DNA from: Sinisalibacter aestuarii
GTDB lineage: Bacteria > Pseudomonadota > Alphaproteobacteria > Rhodobacterales > Rhodobacteraceae
Assembly: GCF_027923545.1 (NCBI RefSeq)
Contig: NZ_BROH01000013.1
Coordinates: forward strand, 1-64,000
Direction: 5' to 3'
DNA: 64,000 nucleotides
Part shown: positions 35,820 through 44,738 of the stretch, in pieces
Position numbering within the stretch: position 1 is the stretch's first letter
How the letters are laid out: every line of letters starts with the position of its first letter
Notes under the pieces: generated by a model
Databases searched by the model: none
Seen by the model: only the letters and a program-made list of their open reading frames with translations
Told to the model about the DNA's origin: nothing
Program-made: the position numbers and the translations under genes

Positions 35820-37118
35820 ATGAGAACCGTATACAGAATTCTGGCAGCCGTGGCGGTGATCGTCGTGCTGGCGATACTGGGCGCTTTCTTCTGGGCCACC
35901 AGCGCCCCGGCGCTGGACCCGATCGCCACCCCGGCGGCGGATGCGTTCAGCGATGACGAGATCGAGCGCGGCGAACTTCTGGCGCGCGTCGGCGATTGCG
36001 CGGCCTGCCACACCGCGCCGGGCGGCGCGGATTACGCCGGTGGCTTCGCCTTGCCGACGCCGTTCGGCACGATCTATTCCACCAATATCACGCCGGACCC
36101 GGAAACCGGCATCGGCACCTGGAGCTACGAGGCCTTCGCCCGCGCGATGACCGAGGGGCTCGACCGCGAGGGCAACCACCTCTACCCCGCCTTTCCCTAC
36201 GATTTCTTTGCCAAGACCCGCGACGAAGACCTGCGCGCGATCTACGCCTATCTGATGACCCGCGACGCGGTGGCCTTGCCCGCAACCGACAATGAATTGC
36301 CCTTCCCCTTCTCCTACCGGCCGGTTCTGGCGGGGTGGAAGCTGCTGTTCCTCGACCGCACGCCGTTCAGCCCCGATCCGGAGCTCGACGAGGAAGAAAA
36401 CCACGGCGCCTATCTCGCCGCCTCGCTCGGCCATTGCGGCGCCTGCCACTCGCCGCGCAACGCCTTTGGCGCGGTCATCGCCGAGCGCGCCTTCGAGGGC
36501 GGCGAAGCCGAGGGCTGGCTGGCCCCGCCGCTCGGCGCCCATTCGATTGCGCCGGTGGGATGGACGCTCGACGATTACGCCGATTACCTGTTCGACGGCT
36601 GGAGCGAGCCGCATGGCATCGCCGCCGGGCCGATGACTTCGGTGGCAGATCATCTCTACGATGCGGACGAGGACGACGTGTTCGCCATCGCCGCCTGGTT
36701 CGCCGCGATCACCCCCGAGCAGCCCGAGGCCGAGCGCGAGGCCGCCATCGCCGCCGCCGAAGCACTGGACTGGCCGGGCACGGAAGGGACGCTGTTTGAC
36801 GAGGAAGTCAGCGATCCGGCGCTCCTTGCCGGGCGCGACGTGTTTGCCGCCAATTGCGCCAAATGCCACAAGGAGCGCATCGCCGAGACGCAGCCGATCT
36901 CGCTGGGGCTGACCTATGCGCTGCACGCGCCGACGCCGCAAAACCTGTTCCACGTCGTGCGCGAGGGCATCGCGCCGCCCTATGGCGTGTCGAACCGGAA
37001 GATGGAGGCGATCTCGCTGTCGGACGAAGACCTTGCCGCCGTCGCCGCCTATCTGCGCTGGCATTTCACCGACGAACCGGCCTGGACCGACATGCAGCCG
37101 GCGGAGGCCGGGCATTGA
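35820..37118 (+). CDS. Membrane-anchored triheme cytochrome c (alcohol/aldehyde dehydrogenase subunit type)
   Basis: The 432-residue protein has an N-terminal membrane anchor (about 7-28) and three CXXCH motifs: CAACH, CGACH and CAKCH. ERGELLARVGDCAACHTAPG and SLGHCGACHSPRNAFG are typical of cytochrome subunits of gluconate, alcohol and IorAB/nicotinate dehydrogenases, which pass electrons to the quinone pool or an oxidase. It lies between soxA and iorAB and could serve either. GAGAGGA at 35803 fits the ATG at 35820. Confidence 0.9.
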   Translation: MRTVYRILAAVAVIVVLAILGAFFWATSAPALDPIATPAADAFSDDEIERGELLARVGDCAACHTAPGGADYAGGFALPTPFGTIYSTNITPDPETGIGTWSYEAFARAMTEGLDREGNHLYPAFPYDFFAKTRDEDLRAIYAYLMTRDAVALPATDNELPFPFSYRPVLAGWKLLFLDRTPFSPDPELDEEENHGAYLAASLGHCGACHSPRNAFGAVIAERAFEGGEAEGWLAPPLGAHSIAPVGWTLDDYADYLFDGWSEPHGIAAGPMTSVADHLYDADEDDVFAIAAWFAAITPEQPEAEREAAIAAAEALDWPGTEGTLFDEEVSDPALLAGRDVFAANCAKCHKERIAETQPISLGLTYALHAPTPQNLFHVVREGIAPPYGVSNRKMEAISLSDEDLAAVAAYLRWHFTDEPAWTDMQPAEAGH

Positions 37119-37174
37119 CCCGGCGCCGCCCACCGCTGCCCCGGCCCGCACGCCGCAGGACCGGCGCCGGCGGA

Positions 37175-37531
37175 TCACTCGCAGGGAAACGCCTTGATGA
37201 ACATCTGTACCGCCGTCTCGATGGCCGGGCGGTCGTCGATATATCCTGTGGTGACAACGACTTCGGGGCTGGTGAATATCTCCAGCAACTGCTCGCGCGT
37301 GGTGCCGAAAGGCAGGCAGATCTTGCCTTCGACCACCGCGTAATCGGCATAGCCCTGCATCAGCCCGTGGCAGAAAGCCTGCCACTCGGGCGTGCGGCGC
37401 AGGCAGATGGCGACGGCGTCGGTCGTGTGCAGATAGGTCTGCGACCGCCAGTCGGGCCGCTGGGGGCCCTGCTGCGCGATGGCAGCACCGGGCAGGAAGC
37501 CCAGCAAGGCAAGCGCCGCGATCCTGACCAT
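37175..37531 (-). CDS. Rap1a/Tai-like small periplasmic protein
   Basis: The 118-residue protein has a signal peptide (MVRIAALALLGFLPGAAIAQ) and four cysteines in the Rap1a/Tai pattern: AVAICLRRTPEWQAFCHGLMQGYAD, then KICLPFGTTREQL, and a final AFPCE. The family includes immunity proteins against amidase effectors of type VI secretion, but many members are stand-alone periplasmic proteins of unknown role. No toxin gene or T6SS is visible nearby. It is oriented against its neighbours. Confidence 0.75.
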   Translation of the reverse strand: MVRIAALALLGFLPGAAIAQQGPQRPDWRSQTYLHTTDAVAICLRRTPEWQAFCHGLMQGYADYAVVEGKICLPFGTTREQLLEIFTSPEVVVTTGYIDDRPAIETAVQMFIKAFPCE

Positions 37532-37635
37532 AGGCCCCCCTTCCCGTTTCCGGCGGGACAGTTCCGCGCCGTCCGTGCCAGTCTAACCCCGGCACGGCCC
37601 GACCGGACAAGCACATTTCAGCGAGGAGTATCGAG

Positions 37636-37950
37636 ATGACCTATTTGCGTAAGACGAGTTGCGCCGCATTTCTGGGCCTGGCGGCGCTGGTGCTGCCCAA
37701 TGCGGCTTCGGCGGAGATCATCACCGCCAATTGCACCGGCATGTTCGATCTCAACATCTACGAGATGGACACGACGCTTGCGAGCCAGGAGGTCGAAAAG
37801 ATCGGCGTGGCGCAGTTTACGGTGGACGATGATTTCATCGTTCTGACCGGCGATTTCGGCGAGTACAGGTTCGACCTGAACGCCGGTACGCTCTACCACA
37901 ACGGCAGCGATACCGGGCTGTACTGCACCTATTCCCGCAAACCTGCCTGA
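37636..37950 (+). CDS. Small secreted hypothetical protein
   Basis: The 104-residue protein has a signal peptide (AAFLGLAALVLPNAASAE) and a small acidic beta-rich body with two cysteines that could form a disulfide (ANCTGMF near 33 and LYCTYSRK near the end). I recognise no family. GCGAGGAG just upstream of the ATG at 37636 is a good ribosome-binding site, supporting it as real. It is divergent from the Rap1a-like gene, across 104 bp, which hints at a functional pair. Confidence 0.65.
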   Translation: MTYLRKTSCAAFLGLAALVLPNAASAEIITANCTGMFDLNIYEMDTTLASQEVEKIGVAQFTVDDDFIVLTGDFGEYRFDLNAGTLYHNGSDTGLYCTYSRKPA

Positions 37951-38043
37951 GCGCGCCCGGGCGCGGTGGCGACGGGCGGCGGACGTGCCGCTTCGGGGTT
38001 GCGCACAGCCGACCAGAGCCGCCCGGACCCATGATAGGTTTTT

Positions 38044-38060
38044 ACAATAGGACGTATTGT
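38044..38060. promoter_or_regulatory. Palindromic element upstream of iorAB
   Basis: ACAATA-ggacg-TATTGT is a perfect inverted repeat with a 5-bp spacer, about 190 bp before the iorA start, in a 302-bp non-coding gap. It is a candidate operator for the molybdenum hydroxylase operon. The binding protein is unknown. Confidence 0.45.
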
Positions 38061-38252
38061 GGGAATACAGGGCATTTCGCTTGAGAGCCCATCTGTGTTG
38101 GCCTCTACTGGTTTCGGGCCACTTTGGGAAAATTCAGTCACCTAAGCCATCCTTTCACGGGCCGGTTATCGGCCCGACTTTTCCGAAAGCAAGGCGCCCA
38201 GGGGAACCGAGGCACTCGCAACCCCCAAGAATACCAAACGGGAGGAATGTTT

Positions 38253-38714
38253 ATGGCGATCACGCTCAACATTAATGGACAAGACTACTCGGTCGATGCC
38301 GACCCGCAGATGCCGCTGCTCTGGGCAATCCGCGAAAAGGTCGGCCTGACCGGAACGAAATTCGGATGCGGCATCGCGCAATGCGGCTCCTGCACCGTCA
38401 TCGTCGACGGCAACGCCGTGCGCTCGTGCAACACGCCGGTCGCCTCGGCGGTGGGCAAGGCCATTCGCACCATCGAAGGGGTGTCGGAAAACAACGATCA
38501 TCCGGTGCAGCTCGCCTGGCAGGAGATCACCGTGCCGCAATGCGGCTACTGCCAGTCCGGCCAGATCATGTCGGCGGTCGCGCTGCTCGAAAAGAACGCC
38601 GAGCCGTCCGACAGCGAGATCGACAAGGCGATGTCGGGCAATATCTGCCGCTGCGGCACTTATCCGCGCATTCGCGCAGCGATCCATCGCGCTGCTGAAC
38701 TCAGCAAAGCTTGA
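38253..38714 (+). CDS. iorA: IorA-type [2Fe-2S] subunit of a molybdenum hydroxylase
   Basis: The 153-residue protein is the electron-transfer subunit of a xanthine-oxidase-family enzyme. The plant-type [2Fe-2S] cluster ligands are in [16 protein letters not shown] (about 40-55) with a following cysteine in VRSC. The second cluster is in [11 protein letters not shown] and [17 protein letters not shown] at 38241-38245 is spaced 7 bp from the ATG at 38253; an in-frame ATG two codons earlier is less well spaced. It is followed by iorB after 11 bp. Confidence 0.93.
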   Translation: MAITLNINGQDYSVDADPQMPLLWAIREKVGLTGTKFGCGIAQCGSCTVIVDGNAVRSCNTPVASAVGKAIRTIEGVSENNDHPVQLAWQEITVPQCGYCQSGQIMSAVALLEKNAEPSDSEIDKAMSGNICRCGTYPRIRAAIHRAAELSKA

Positions 38715-38725
38715 GGAGACCCGCT

Positions 38726-40921
38726 ATGAATGAGATGACTTTCACGCGCCGCAATTTCCTCAAAATCACCACCTCCGCCGCCGGCGGGCTGATGATCGGG
38801 ATCAATATCCCGACCGGGGCCCGGGCCGCCGCGGACGGCTCTGCCGTCGAGGTCAACGCCTGGCTGACGATCGACCCCGATAACGTGGTCAGCATCGTCA
38901 CGCCGCAAACCGAAATGGGCCAGGGCGCGTTTACCGCCGTGCCGTTGATGGTGGCCGAAGAACTCGATATTCCGTGGGAAAACGTCCGCCACGTCTTCGC
39001 CGACGCGAACCGCCACGTGAACAACAACAACCTCTACACCACCACCTCGACAGGCGGGTCGACAACCGTGTCGATGCGTCACCCCTACATCATGCAGGCC
39101 GGCGCCTCGGCGCGCGAACGCCTGCGGGTCGCGGCGGCGAACCGCTGGCATGTGCCGGTGGAGAAGGTCGTTGCCAAGCAGGGCTATCTGACGGCCGAGC
39201 ACGAAGAACAGGGCACGGTGCAGGGCACCTATGGCGAGTTCGCCGCAGACGCCGCCGCCGTTACCCTCGAAGAAGAACCGGCGATCAAGGCCTATGGCGA
39301 TTGGTGGCTGCTCGGTAAGGACATCCCGCGGCTGGACGTGGCGCTCAAGACCAACGGCACCGCGCCCTACCCGATCGACATCACGGTCGAGGGGATGGTT
39401 TACGCCGCCGTGCAGGCCTGCCCGGTGCCGGAAGGCAAACTGGTGAGCTACGATTTCGACGCGATCAAGGACATGCCGGGCGTGATCGCCGCGGTGGAAC
39501 TCGTCCAGACCAAGGACGTGCCGTCGTTTACCGATCTGCGCAGCGCCGTCGCGGTCGTGGCCGAAAGCTGGTACCAGGCCAAGAACGCGCTGGCCGTCAT
39601 GCCGGTTGTCTGGGACGAAGGCCGTGGCGCCTCGATCAGCTTCGACAGCATGACCGCCGAGGCGATGAGCCTGATCTCCAGCCCCGGCATGGTCTTGCTC
39701 GACGAGGACGGCAATATCGGCAAGGGGCTCGATACCGGCGTCAACCAGGATGCGGTTCCGGGGCTGATCGAAGCCGCGGCCAATCTGGTGGAAGGCGAGG
39801 TCTACAGCCGGCCCTTCGAAGCGCATGCGACGATGATGCCGCCCTGCGCCGTGGCCGATGTGAAGGCCGACCGCGTCGATGTCTGGACCTTTACCCAGGA
39901 TATCGGGCGTTCGCTCAACGAGGTGGCCGACCAGCTTGGCCGCGAGACCACCAACGTCTTCCTGCATCAGACCTATCTCGGCGGCGGGTTCGGCGGCGGC
40001 TACAACATGGACGTTCACCGTCAGGCCGCCGCGATCTCGGCCGAGGTCGGCCGCCCGGTGAAGGTGATCCGCAGCCGCGAGGAAGACATCGCGCAAGACT
40101 CGCAGCGCCCCCCGGTCTGGGGCACCTACAAGGCGGCGCTTGGCGATGACGGCCTTCCGACCGCGTTGGTGACGCATTTCGTCGGCGAAGAGAAGATGCC
40201 CGTCTTCTCGCAGCGCGGTGTGGCCAACATGCCCTACCTCGTGCCCAACCGGCGGCATGAATACAGCGCCGTGGCGAACCACATCCCGATCGGTTATCAC
40301 CGCGCGCCCGGGGCGAACTCCAACGGGTTCATCGTCGAACAGATGGTCGACGAACTGGCGCAGGCCGGTGGCTGGGATCCGCTGGAGTGGCGGCTGAAGA
40401 TGACCGAGGGCAACGAGCCCTGGCAGCGTGTGTTGATGGCGATGAAGGAGAAATCCGGCTGGACCACCGACATGGGCGATGGCGAAGGCATGGGCTGCGC
40501 GGTGGTCGAGAGCCACGGCACCATTGCCGGTTGCGTGGCCACGGTGGGCGTCAGCCGGCGCGGCCAGATCTTCATCGACAAGCTGCAATACTTCGTCAAC
40601 AGCGGCTATGTGATCAACCCGCTTGCGGCGCGTGAACAGGCCGAAAGCTCGGCGATCTGGGAGCTGAGCCACGCCATGTTCGGCGGGCTTGTCCTGCGCG
40701 ACGGTCGGATCGTGAACACCAACTTCGACTCCTACCAGATGATGCGCATGCCCGACACGCCGCCCGAGATCGAGGTGCACCTCGAAATGTCGGAGGATCA
40801 GTGGTGGGGTGGTCTCGGCGAGCCCACCGGCCCGCCGACCCCGCCGGCGGTTGCCAACGCGATCTTCTACGCGACGGGAACCCGGGTGCGCACGACGCCG
40901 ATGTCGCAGGCGGCGCTCTGA
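38726..40921 (+). CDS. iorB: IorB-type molybdopterin-binding subunit
   Basis: The 731-residue catalytic subunit has a Tat signal (FTRRNFLKITTSAAGG), so it is exported folded with its cofactor. Two aldehyde-oxidase/xanthine-dehydrogenase molybdopterin regions follow, with TPQTEMGQGAFTAVPLMVAEEL (about 60), GGGFGGGYNMDVHRQAA (about 425), and RAPGANSNGFIVEQMVDELA (about 530). IorAB oxidises N-heterocycles or aldehydes in characterised relatives and passes electrons to a cytochrome c. The substrate here is unknown. The triheme cytochrome at 35.8 kb and the XdhC protein at 31.0 kb are plausible partners. Confidence 0.93.
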   Translation: MNEMTFTRRNFLKITTSAAGGLMIGINIPTGARAAADGSAVEVNAWLTIDPDNVVSIVTPQTEMGQGAFTAVPLMVAEELDIPWENVRHVFADANRHVNNNNLYTTTSTGGSTTVSMRHPYIMQAGASARERLRVAAANRWHVPVEKVVAKQGYLTAEHEEQGTVQGTYGEFAADAAAVTLEEEPAIKAYGDWWLLGKDIPRLDVALKTNGTAPYPIDITVEGMVYAAVQACPVPEGKLVSYDFDAIKDMPGVIAAVELVQTKDVPSFTDLRSAVAVVAESWYQAKNALAVMPVVWDEGRGASISFDSMTAEAMSLISSPGMVLLDEDGNIGKGLDTGVNQDAVPGLIEAAANLVEGEVYSRPFEAHATMMPPCAVADVKADRVDVWTFTQDIGRSLNEVADQLGRETTNVFLHQTYLGGGFGGGYNMDVHRQAAAISAEVGRPVKVIRSREEDIAQDSQRPPVWGTYKAALGDDGLPTALVTHFVGEEKMPVFSQRGVANMPYLVPNRRHEYSAVANHIPIGYHRAPGANSNGFIVEQMVDELAQAGGWDPLEWRLKMTEGNEPWQRVLMAMKEKSGWTTDMGDGEGMGCAVVESHGTIAGCVATVGVSRRGQIFIDKLQYFVNSGYVINPLAAREQAESSAIWELSHAMFGGLVLRDGRIVNTNFDSYQMMRMPDTPPEIEVHLEMSEDQWWGGLGEPTGPPTPPAVANAIFYATGTRVRTTPMSQAAL

Positions 40922-40975
40922 TGACAGCGGCCCGTGGCTGCCTCCTGCACCCGCGGGCACGCAATTAAGCAAAAG

Positions 40976-41003
40976 GAAGGGGCCTGTCGGGCCCCTTCTT
41001 CAC
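40976..41003 (+). terminator. Intrinsic terminator after iorAB
   Basis: GAAGGGGCC (40976-40984) pairs with GGCCCCTTC (40990-40998) around TGTCG, and a short TT-rich run follows. It lies 55 bp after iorB. The T-tract is weak, so some read-through into the pentapeptide gene is possible. Confidence 0.65.
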
Positions 41004-41068
41004 CCCTCCCCGGCGATGCCCGGGCCCGGCTTCGGGAGGGTGTGCCAACAACAGGTGTAACGGACAGC

Positions 41069-41623
41069 GTGAAGAGGTTTGCGGCAGCAGCGATCCTGAT
41101 TTGCCTTCCGGCCTCTGCCTGGGGTTGGGATCCGGCGGACCTGAACGCATTTCGCGGCTCGATCACCTGCACCGGCTGCGACCTCACGGGTGCGAACCTG
41201 GTCAAAGCCGATCTCCGGGCGGCGGTGGCGCGCGGGTCGGATTTCAGCCAGGCGCGGCTGTCCTATAGCAGTTTCATCGGCGCGGACCTGAGCGGCGCCG
41301 ATTTCAGCGGCGCCGATCTGCGCGGCGCCAACCTGTTCTACGCCGATCTGTCGCAGGCCCGCCTGACCGGGGCCGACCTGACCGGCGCAAACCTCGTCGG
41401 CGCGCGGCTCACCGGCGCCGATCTGACCGAAACCGATCTGAGCGGCACCGATCTCTATGCCGCCGACCTGAGCCGGGCCCGGCTCGACCGCACCGACCTC
41501 GGCAGCGCCGATCTGCGCACCGCGTTTCTGAAAGACGCAACCATGGTTGAGGCGCGGCTCGACGAGGCCGTGTTCTGCCAGACCCAAATGCCGGACGGAT
41601 CCTTTGACGATACGGATTGCTGA
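41069..41623 (+). CDS. Secreted pentapeptide-repeat protein
   Basis: The 184-residue protein has a signal peptide (VKRFAAAAILICLPASAWGW) and about 20 pentapeptide repeats of the form A(D/N)LXX (GADLSGADFSGADLRGANLF), which fold as a right-handed quadrilateral beta-helix. Cysteine pairs flank the repeat: TCTGC at the start and FCQTQMPDGSFDDTDC at the end. The start is GTG at 41069. Its stop overlaps the NosR-like start by about 20 bp. A second protein with the same plan lies at 46.3 kb. The role is unknown. Confidence 0.85.
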   Translation: MKRFAAAAILICLPASAWGWDPADLNAFRGSITCTGCDLTGANLVKADLRAAVARGSDFSQARLSYSSFIGADLSGADFSGADLRGANLFYADLSQARLTGADLTGANLVGARLTGADLTETDLSGTDLYAADLSRARLDRTDLGSADLRTAFLKDATMVEARLDEAVFCQTQMPDGSFDDTDC

Positions 41624-43760
41624 TATCACCACCGCCCCGTTCCGGCGCCTCTGGCTCGCCGCAGCCTTGCTGGCGGCGCTCTTGTGTTCCGCCATCCTTG
41701 CCCCCGCCCGGGCGCAATCGGACGGGGCCGCCACCGCCTCGCTGCTCGACCGCCTCACGCCGCCGGTGCTCGCCGCCATCTATCCCGGCGTCACCCGGCT
41801 CGCGATGGTCGCGGATGACGGGCCGGTCTCCGCCGAGGCCTATATCGGCGACGATATGGTGGGCTACGTGTTCTCGACCCTCGATGTGGTGCGGGCGCCC
41901 GGCTACTCGAGCACGCCCTTCGACGTGGTCGCCGGGGTAACGATGGATGGCACGATCACCGGCGCGGTGGTGCTGTTTCACCGCGAACCCTACCTGCTGA
42001 ACGACCGGCGGCGGACGGAACAGCTGATGATGTTTCTCGATGCACTCGAAGGCGGCGAGGCGCGGCTGGGCGCGGCGACGCGGATCGAGCCGGGCTTCGT
42101 GGCCGGGGCGACGATCTCGGCACGGGCGATGCGCAACGCGGTGCAGGAGAGCGCCCGCATGGTGCTGCGCTACCGCACCGAAGATTTCGTGGTCACCGAG
42201 CCGACCATCGACATGATCAATTTCAAGCCGATGAGCCCCGAGGCGTTGGTCGGAGATGGCGGGCTGGCCATTGCGCGGGTGACGAATGCCGATGTGATCG
42301 CCGCGCTCGAGCGGGCCGGGCTGGGCGATCTGCTGCCAGAAGTGCCGATGACCGGCGGGCCGGACAACACCTATATCGACTTCGTCGCGGGCTACGCCAA
42401 CCCGCCCAGGATCGGGCGCAACGGCGTCGGGCTGGAGCCCTATGACACGCTGATCAACGGCACGCCGGAAGGCACGATGGGGATATTCGTAGCCTCCCTG
42501 CATGGCGTCTACGATCATCGCGGCACCCGGCTCAACAACCTCTCAAACCAGTTCCGGCTCGACCGGGTGAGCGTCACGCAAGGCAGGCAGAGCTATGAGT
42601 TCACCAAGTCCGACGTGATCTTCGCGCGCCAACAGATCGCCGATATCCTGCTGCTGCCCAAAGATGCCGCCTTCGACCCGATGAAGCCCTGGCGCGCCGA
42701 TCTCTATGCCACCGCCCTGCGGCCGGACGGGCAGCGCGAGCCTTTCGTGCTGGCCAGCCTCGACTACACGCTGCCGCAGGGCTACATCCTGATGCCCGAG
42801 CCCACGCCGCCGCCGGTCTGGGTCGAGCCATGGGTGAACGCGCGGGTCGAGATCGCCATACTCGCCGCCGCGCTCACGGTTCTGACCGGCATCCTGACCT
42901 TTCAGGCGAAACTCAGCCAATACCGCCGGGTGCACCGCTATCTGCGCACCGGGTTCTTGCTGTTCACGCTGGTCTGGATCGGCTGGATCGCCAGCGCGCA
43001 GCTTTCCATCGTGCACCTGATCAACTATCTCAAGGCGCCCTTCGCCGATCTCGGCCTGGCCTTCTACCTCGCCGAGCCGCTGATCGTGATCCTCTCGATC
43101 TATACTGCGATTTCGCTCGTGCTGCTCGGGCGTGGCGTGTTCTGCGGCTGGCTCTGCCCGTTCGGGGCATTGCAGGAATTGCTGGCCAACCTCGCGCGCG
43201 CCCTGAAGCTGCGCCAGTGGAACCCGCCCGAAAGGCTGCAACGGCATCTGTGGATGGGCAAGTACCTCTCGCTCGGGCTGATCCTTACTCTCGTCGTCTT
43301 CGCGCCCGAAGCGGCCCCGGTGGCGGAAGAGATCGAACCGTTCAAGACCGCGATCACCGCCATGTTCGTGCGTGGCCTGCCTTATGTGATCTACGCGCTG
43401 GCGCTGCTCACCATCGGGCTGTTCACCGAACGCGCCTTCTGCCGCTTCCTCTGCCCGCTCGGTGGCGCGCTGGCCGTTCTCGACCGGCTGCACATGGTCG
43501 ATCTGCTCAAGCGCCGCCCCGAATGCGGCAATCCCTGCCATCTGTGCGAACGCTCCTGCCCGGTGCGCGCGATCGAGCGGTCGGGCAAGATCGTCATGGC
43601 CGAATGCTTCCAGTGCCTCGATTGTCAGGTTGAATACTATGACGACCGGCGCTGTCCGCCGCTGGCAAAAGCCCGCAAGCAACGCGAGCGCGCGGCCCGC
43701 CAGCCCGCCGCCGCACCGGCCATGCCCGGGCTGGTGCTGCCGAAGGAGGCGACGACATGA
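41604..43760 (+). CDS. NosR/NirI-type membrane flavo-iron-sulfur protein
   Basis: The 718-residue protein has an N-terminal signal, a periplasmic FMN-binding domain (about 70-200, with GYVFSTLDVVRAPGYSS and covalent-FMN site region FKPMSPEALVGDGG), about six transmembrane helices (from about 410), and C-terminal ferredoxin-like clusters in FCGWLCPFGALQE, FCRFLCPLGG, CGNPCHLCERSCP and CFQCLDCQ. NosR moves electrons from quinol towards periplasmic NosZ. No nosZ is present, so the acceptor is unknown. The TTG at 41604, with GGACGGA upstream, is the best start; other rare starts are possible. It overlaps the ApbE-like gene by 4 bp. Confidence 0.88.
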   Translation: MTIRIADITTAPFRRLWLAAALLAALLCSAILAPARAQSDGAATASLLDRLTPPVLAAIYPGVTRLAMVADDGPVSAEAYIGDDMVGYVFSTLDVVRAPGYSSTPFDVVAGVTMDGTITGAVVLFHREPYLLNDRRRTEQLMMFLDALEGGEARLGAATRIEPGFVAGATISARAMRNAVQESARMVLRYRTEDFVVTEPTIDMINFKPMSPEALVGDGGLAIARVTNADVIAALERAGLGDLLPEVPMTGGPDNTYIDFVAGYANPPRIGRNGVGLEPYDTLINGTPEGTMGIFVASLHGVYDHRGTRLNNLSNQFRLDRVSVTQGRQSYEFTKSDVIFARQQIADILLLPKDAAFDPMKPWRADLYATALRPDGQREPFVLASLDYTLPQGYILMPEPTPPPVWVEPWVNARVEIAILAAALTVLTGILTFQAKLSQYRRVHRYLRTGFLLFTLVWIGWIASAQLSIVHLINYLKAPFADLGLAFYLAEPLIVILSIYTAISLVLLGRGVFCGWLCPFGALQELLANLARALKLRQWNPPERLQRHLWMGKYLSLGLILTLVVFAPEAAPVAEEIEPFKTAITAMFVRGLPYVIYALALLTIGLFTERAFCRFLCPLGGALAVLDRLHMVDLLKRRPECGNPCHLCERSCPVRAIERSGKIVMAECFQCLDCQVEYYDDRRCPPLAKARKQRERAARQPAAAPAMPGLVLPKEATT

Positions 43761-44737
43761 CCGGCCCCCTCACCCGCCGCGACACGCTGCGCATCTGTGC
43801 GGCGGGCCTTGCCCTGCCGCTGGGCGCGCTCGGGCTTGGCGCAATCCGGGGCGCGCCGGTGCCGGTGCAATGGACCGGCACCGCGCTCGGCGGCCTCGCC
43901 AGCATGACCCTGTGGCATTCCAGCGAGAGGGTGGCACGCCGGGCCATCGACCGTTTGCAGGTGGAGATCGACCGGCTCGAGAACATTTTCAGCCTCCACC
44001 GCCCCGAGAGCGAGATTTCGCGCCTGAACCGCGAGGGCGGGCTGCTCGCCCCCTCGCCCGCTCTGTTGGAGGTGCTCGACCAGAGCCGCCGGGTCGCCGA
44101 TCAGAGCGGCGGCGCCTTCGACCCGACGATCCAGCCGCTGTGGCAGCTTTTCGCCGCCAAGCTATCCGGTGAACCGCCGCTGAACCGGATGCAACTCACC
44201 GCCACGCTCGCCCGCGTCGATTACACCGCGCTGAGCGCGACGGCGCGCGCCATTCGCCTTGGCAGGACCGGCATGGCGGTCAGCCTCAACGGCATCGCAC
44301 AGGGCTACATGACCGACCGGGTCACCGAACTTCTCGGCAATGAGGGGTTCGAACATGCGGTGATCGAACTTGGCGAAACCCGCGCGCTCGGATCGGCGCC
44401 GGACGGCACCCCCTTCGCCATCGGACTGGTCGATCCCGCCGCCCCCGCCACGCTGGATCGCGACGTGGCGCTCGCCAATGCCTCGCTCTCGGTCTCCGGC
44501 GGCTACGGCACACCGCTCGGCGCAGCGGGTCGCCACCACATCTTCGATCCGCGAACGGGCGAAAGCGCGATGCGGCTGAGCCGCGTGGCCGTGATCTCGC
44601 CAAAGGCGGTCTGGGCCGATGCGCTCTCCACCGCGATCTACGTGGCCGGAGAGGACGCGGCCCCGGCGCTGCTGGCCGCCTACCCCGCCTCACGCGCGAT
44701 CCTCACCCGCCGCGACGGATCGGGCGTCGAGCTTTAG
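43757..44737 (+). CDS. ApbE-family FAD:protein FMN transferase (NosX-like)
   Basis: ApbE attaches FMN covalently to a threonine of flavoproteins in the periplasm. The 326-residue protein has a Tat-like signal (LTRRDTLRICAAGLALPLG), FSLHRPESEISRLNREGG (about 75-95), GGAFDPTIQPLWQLF and the metal/FAD-binding NGIAQGYMTDRV, and it ends with SKAVWADALSTAIYVAG-like residues near 280. It overlaps the NosR-like gene by 4 bp (ATGA) and so probably flavinylates its FMN domain, as NosX does for NosR. Confidence 0.93.
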   Translation: MTGPLTRRDTLRICAAGLALPLGALGLGAIRGAPVPVQWTGTALGGLASMTLWHSSERVARRAIDRLQVEIDRLENIFSLHRPESEISRLNREGGLLAPSPALLEVLDQSRRVADQSGGAFDPTIQPLWQLFAAKLSGEPPLNRMQLTATLARVDYTALSATARAIRLGRTGMAVSLNGIAQGYMTDRVTELLGNEGFEHAVIELGETRALGSAPDGTPFAIGLVDPAAPATLDRDVALANASLSVSGGYGTPLGAAGRHHIFDPRTGESAMRLSRVAVISPKAVWADALSTAIYVAGEDAAPALLAAYPASRAILTRRDGSGVEL

Positions 44738-44738
44738 G

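Noticed and set aside
37175-37531. T6SS immunity gene with a toxin partner
   Set aside because: No effector or T6SS gene is in the window; only the fold pattern supports the family.
41604-44737. Calling the NosR/ApbE pair genuine nosR and nosX
   Set aside because: No nosZ or nosDFY in 64 kb. The motifs fit the NosR/NirI family, which also has non-Nos members, so I gave family names only.
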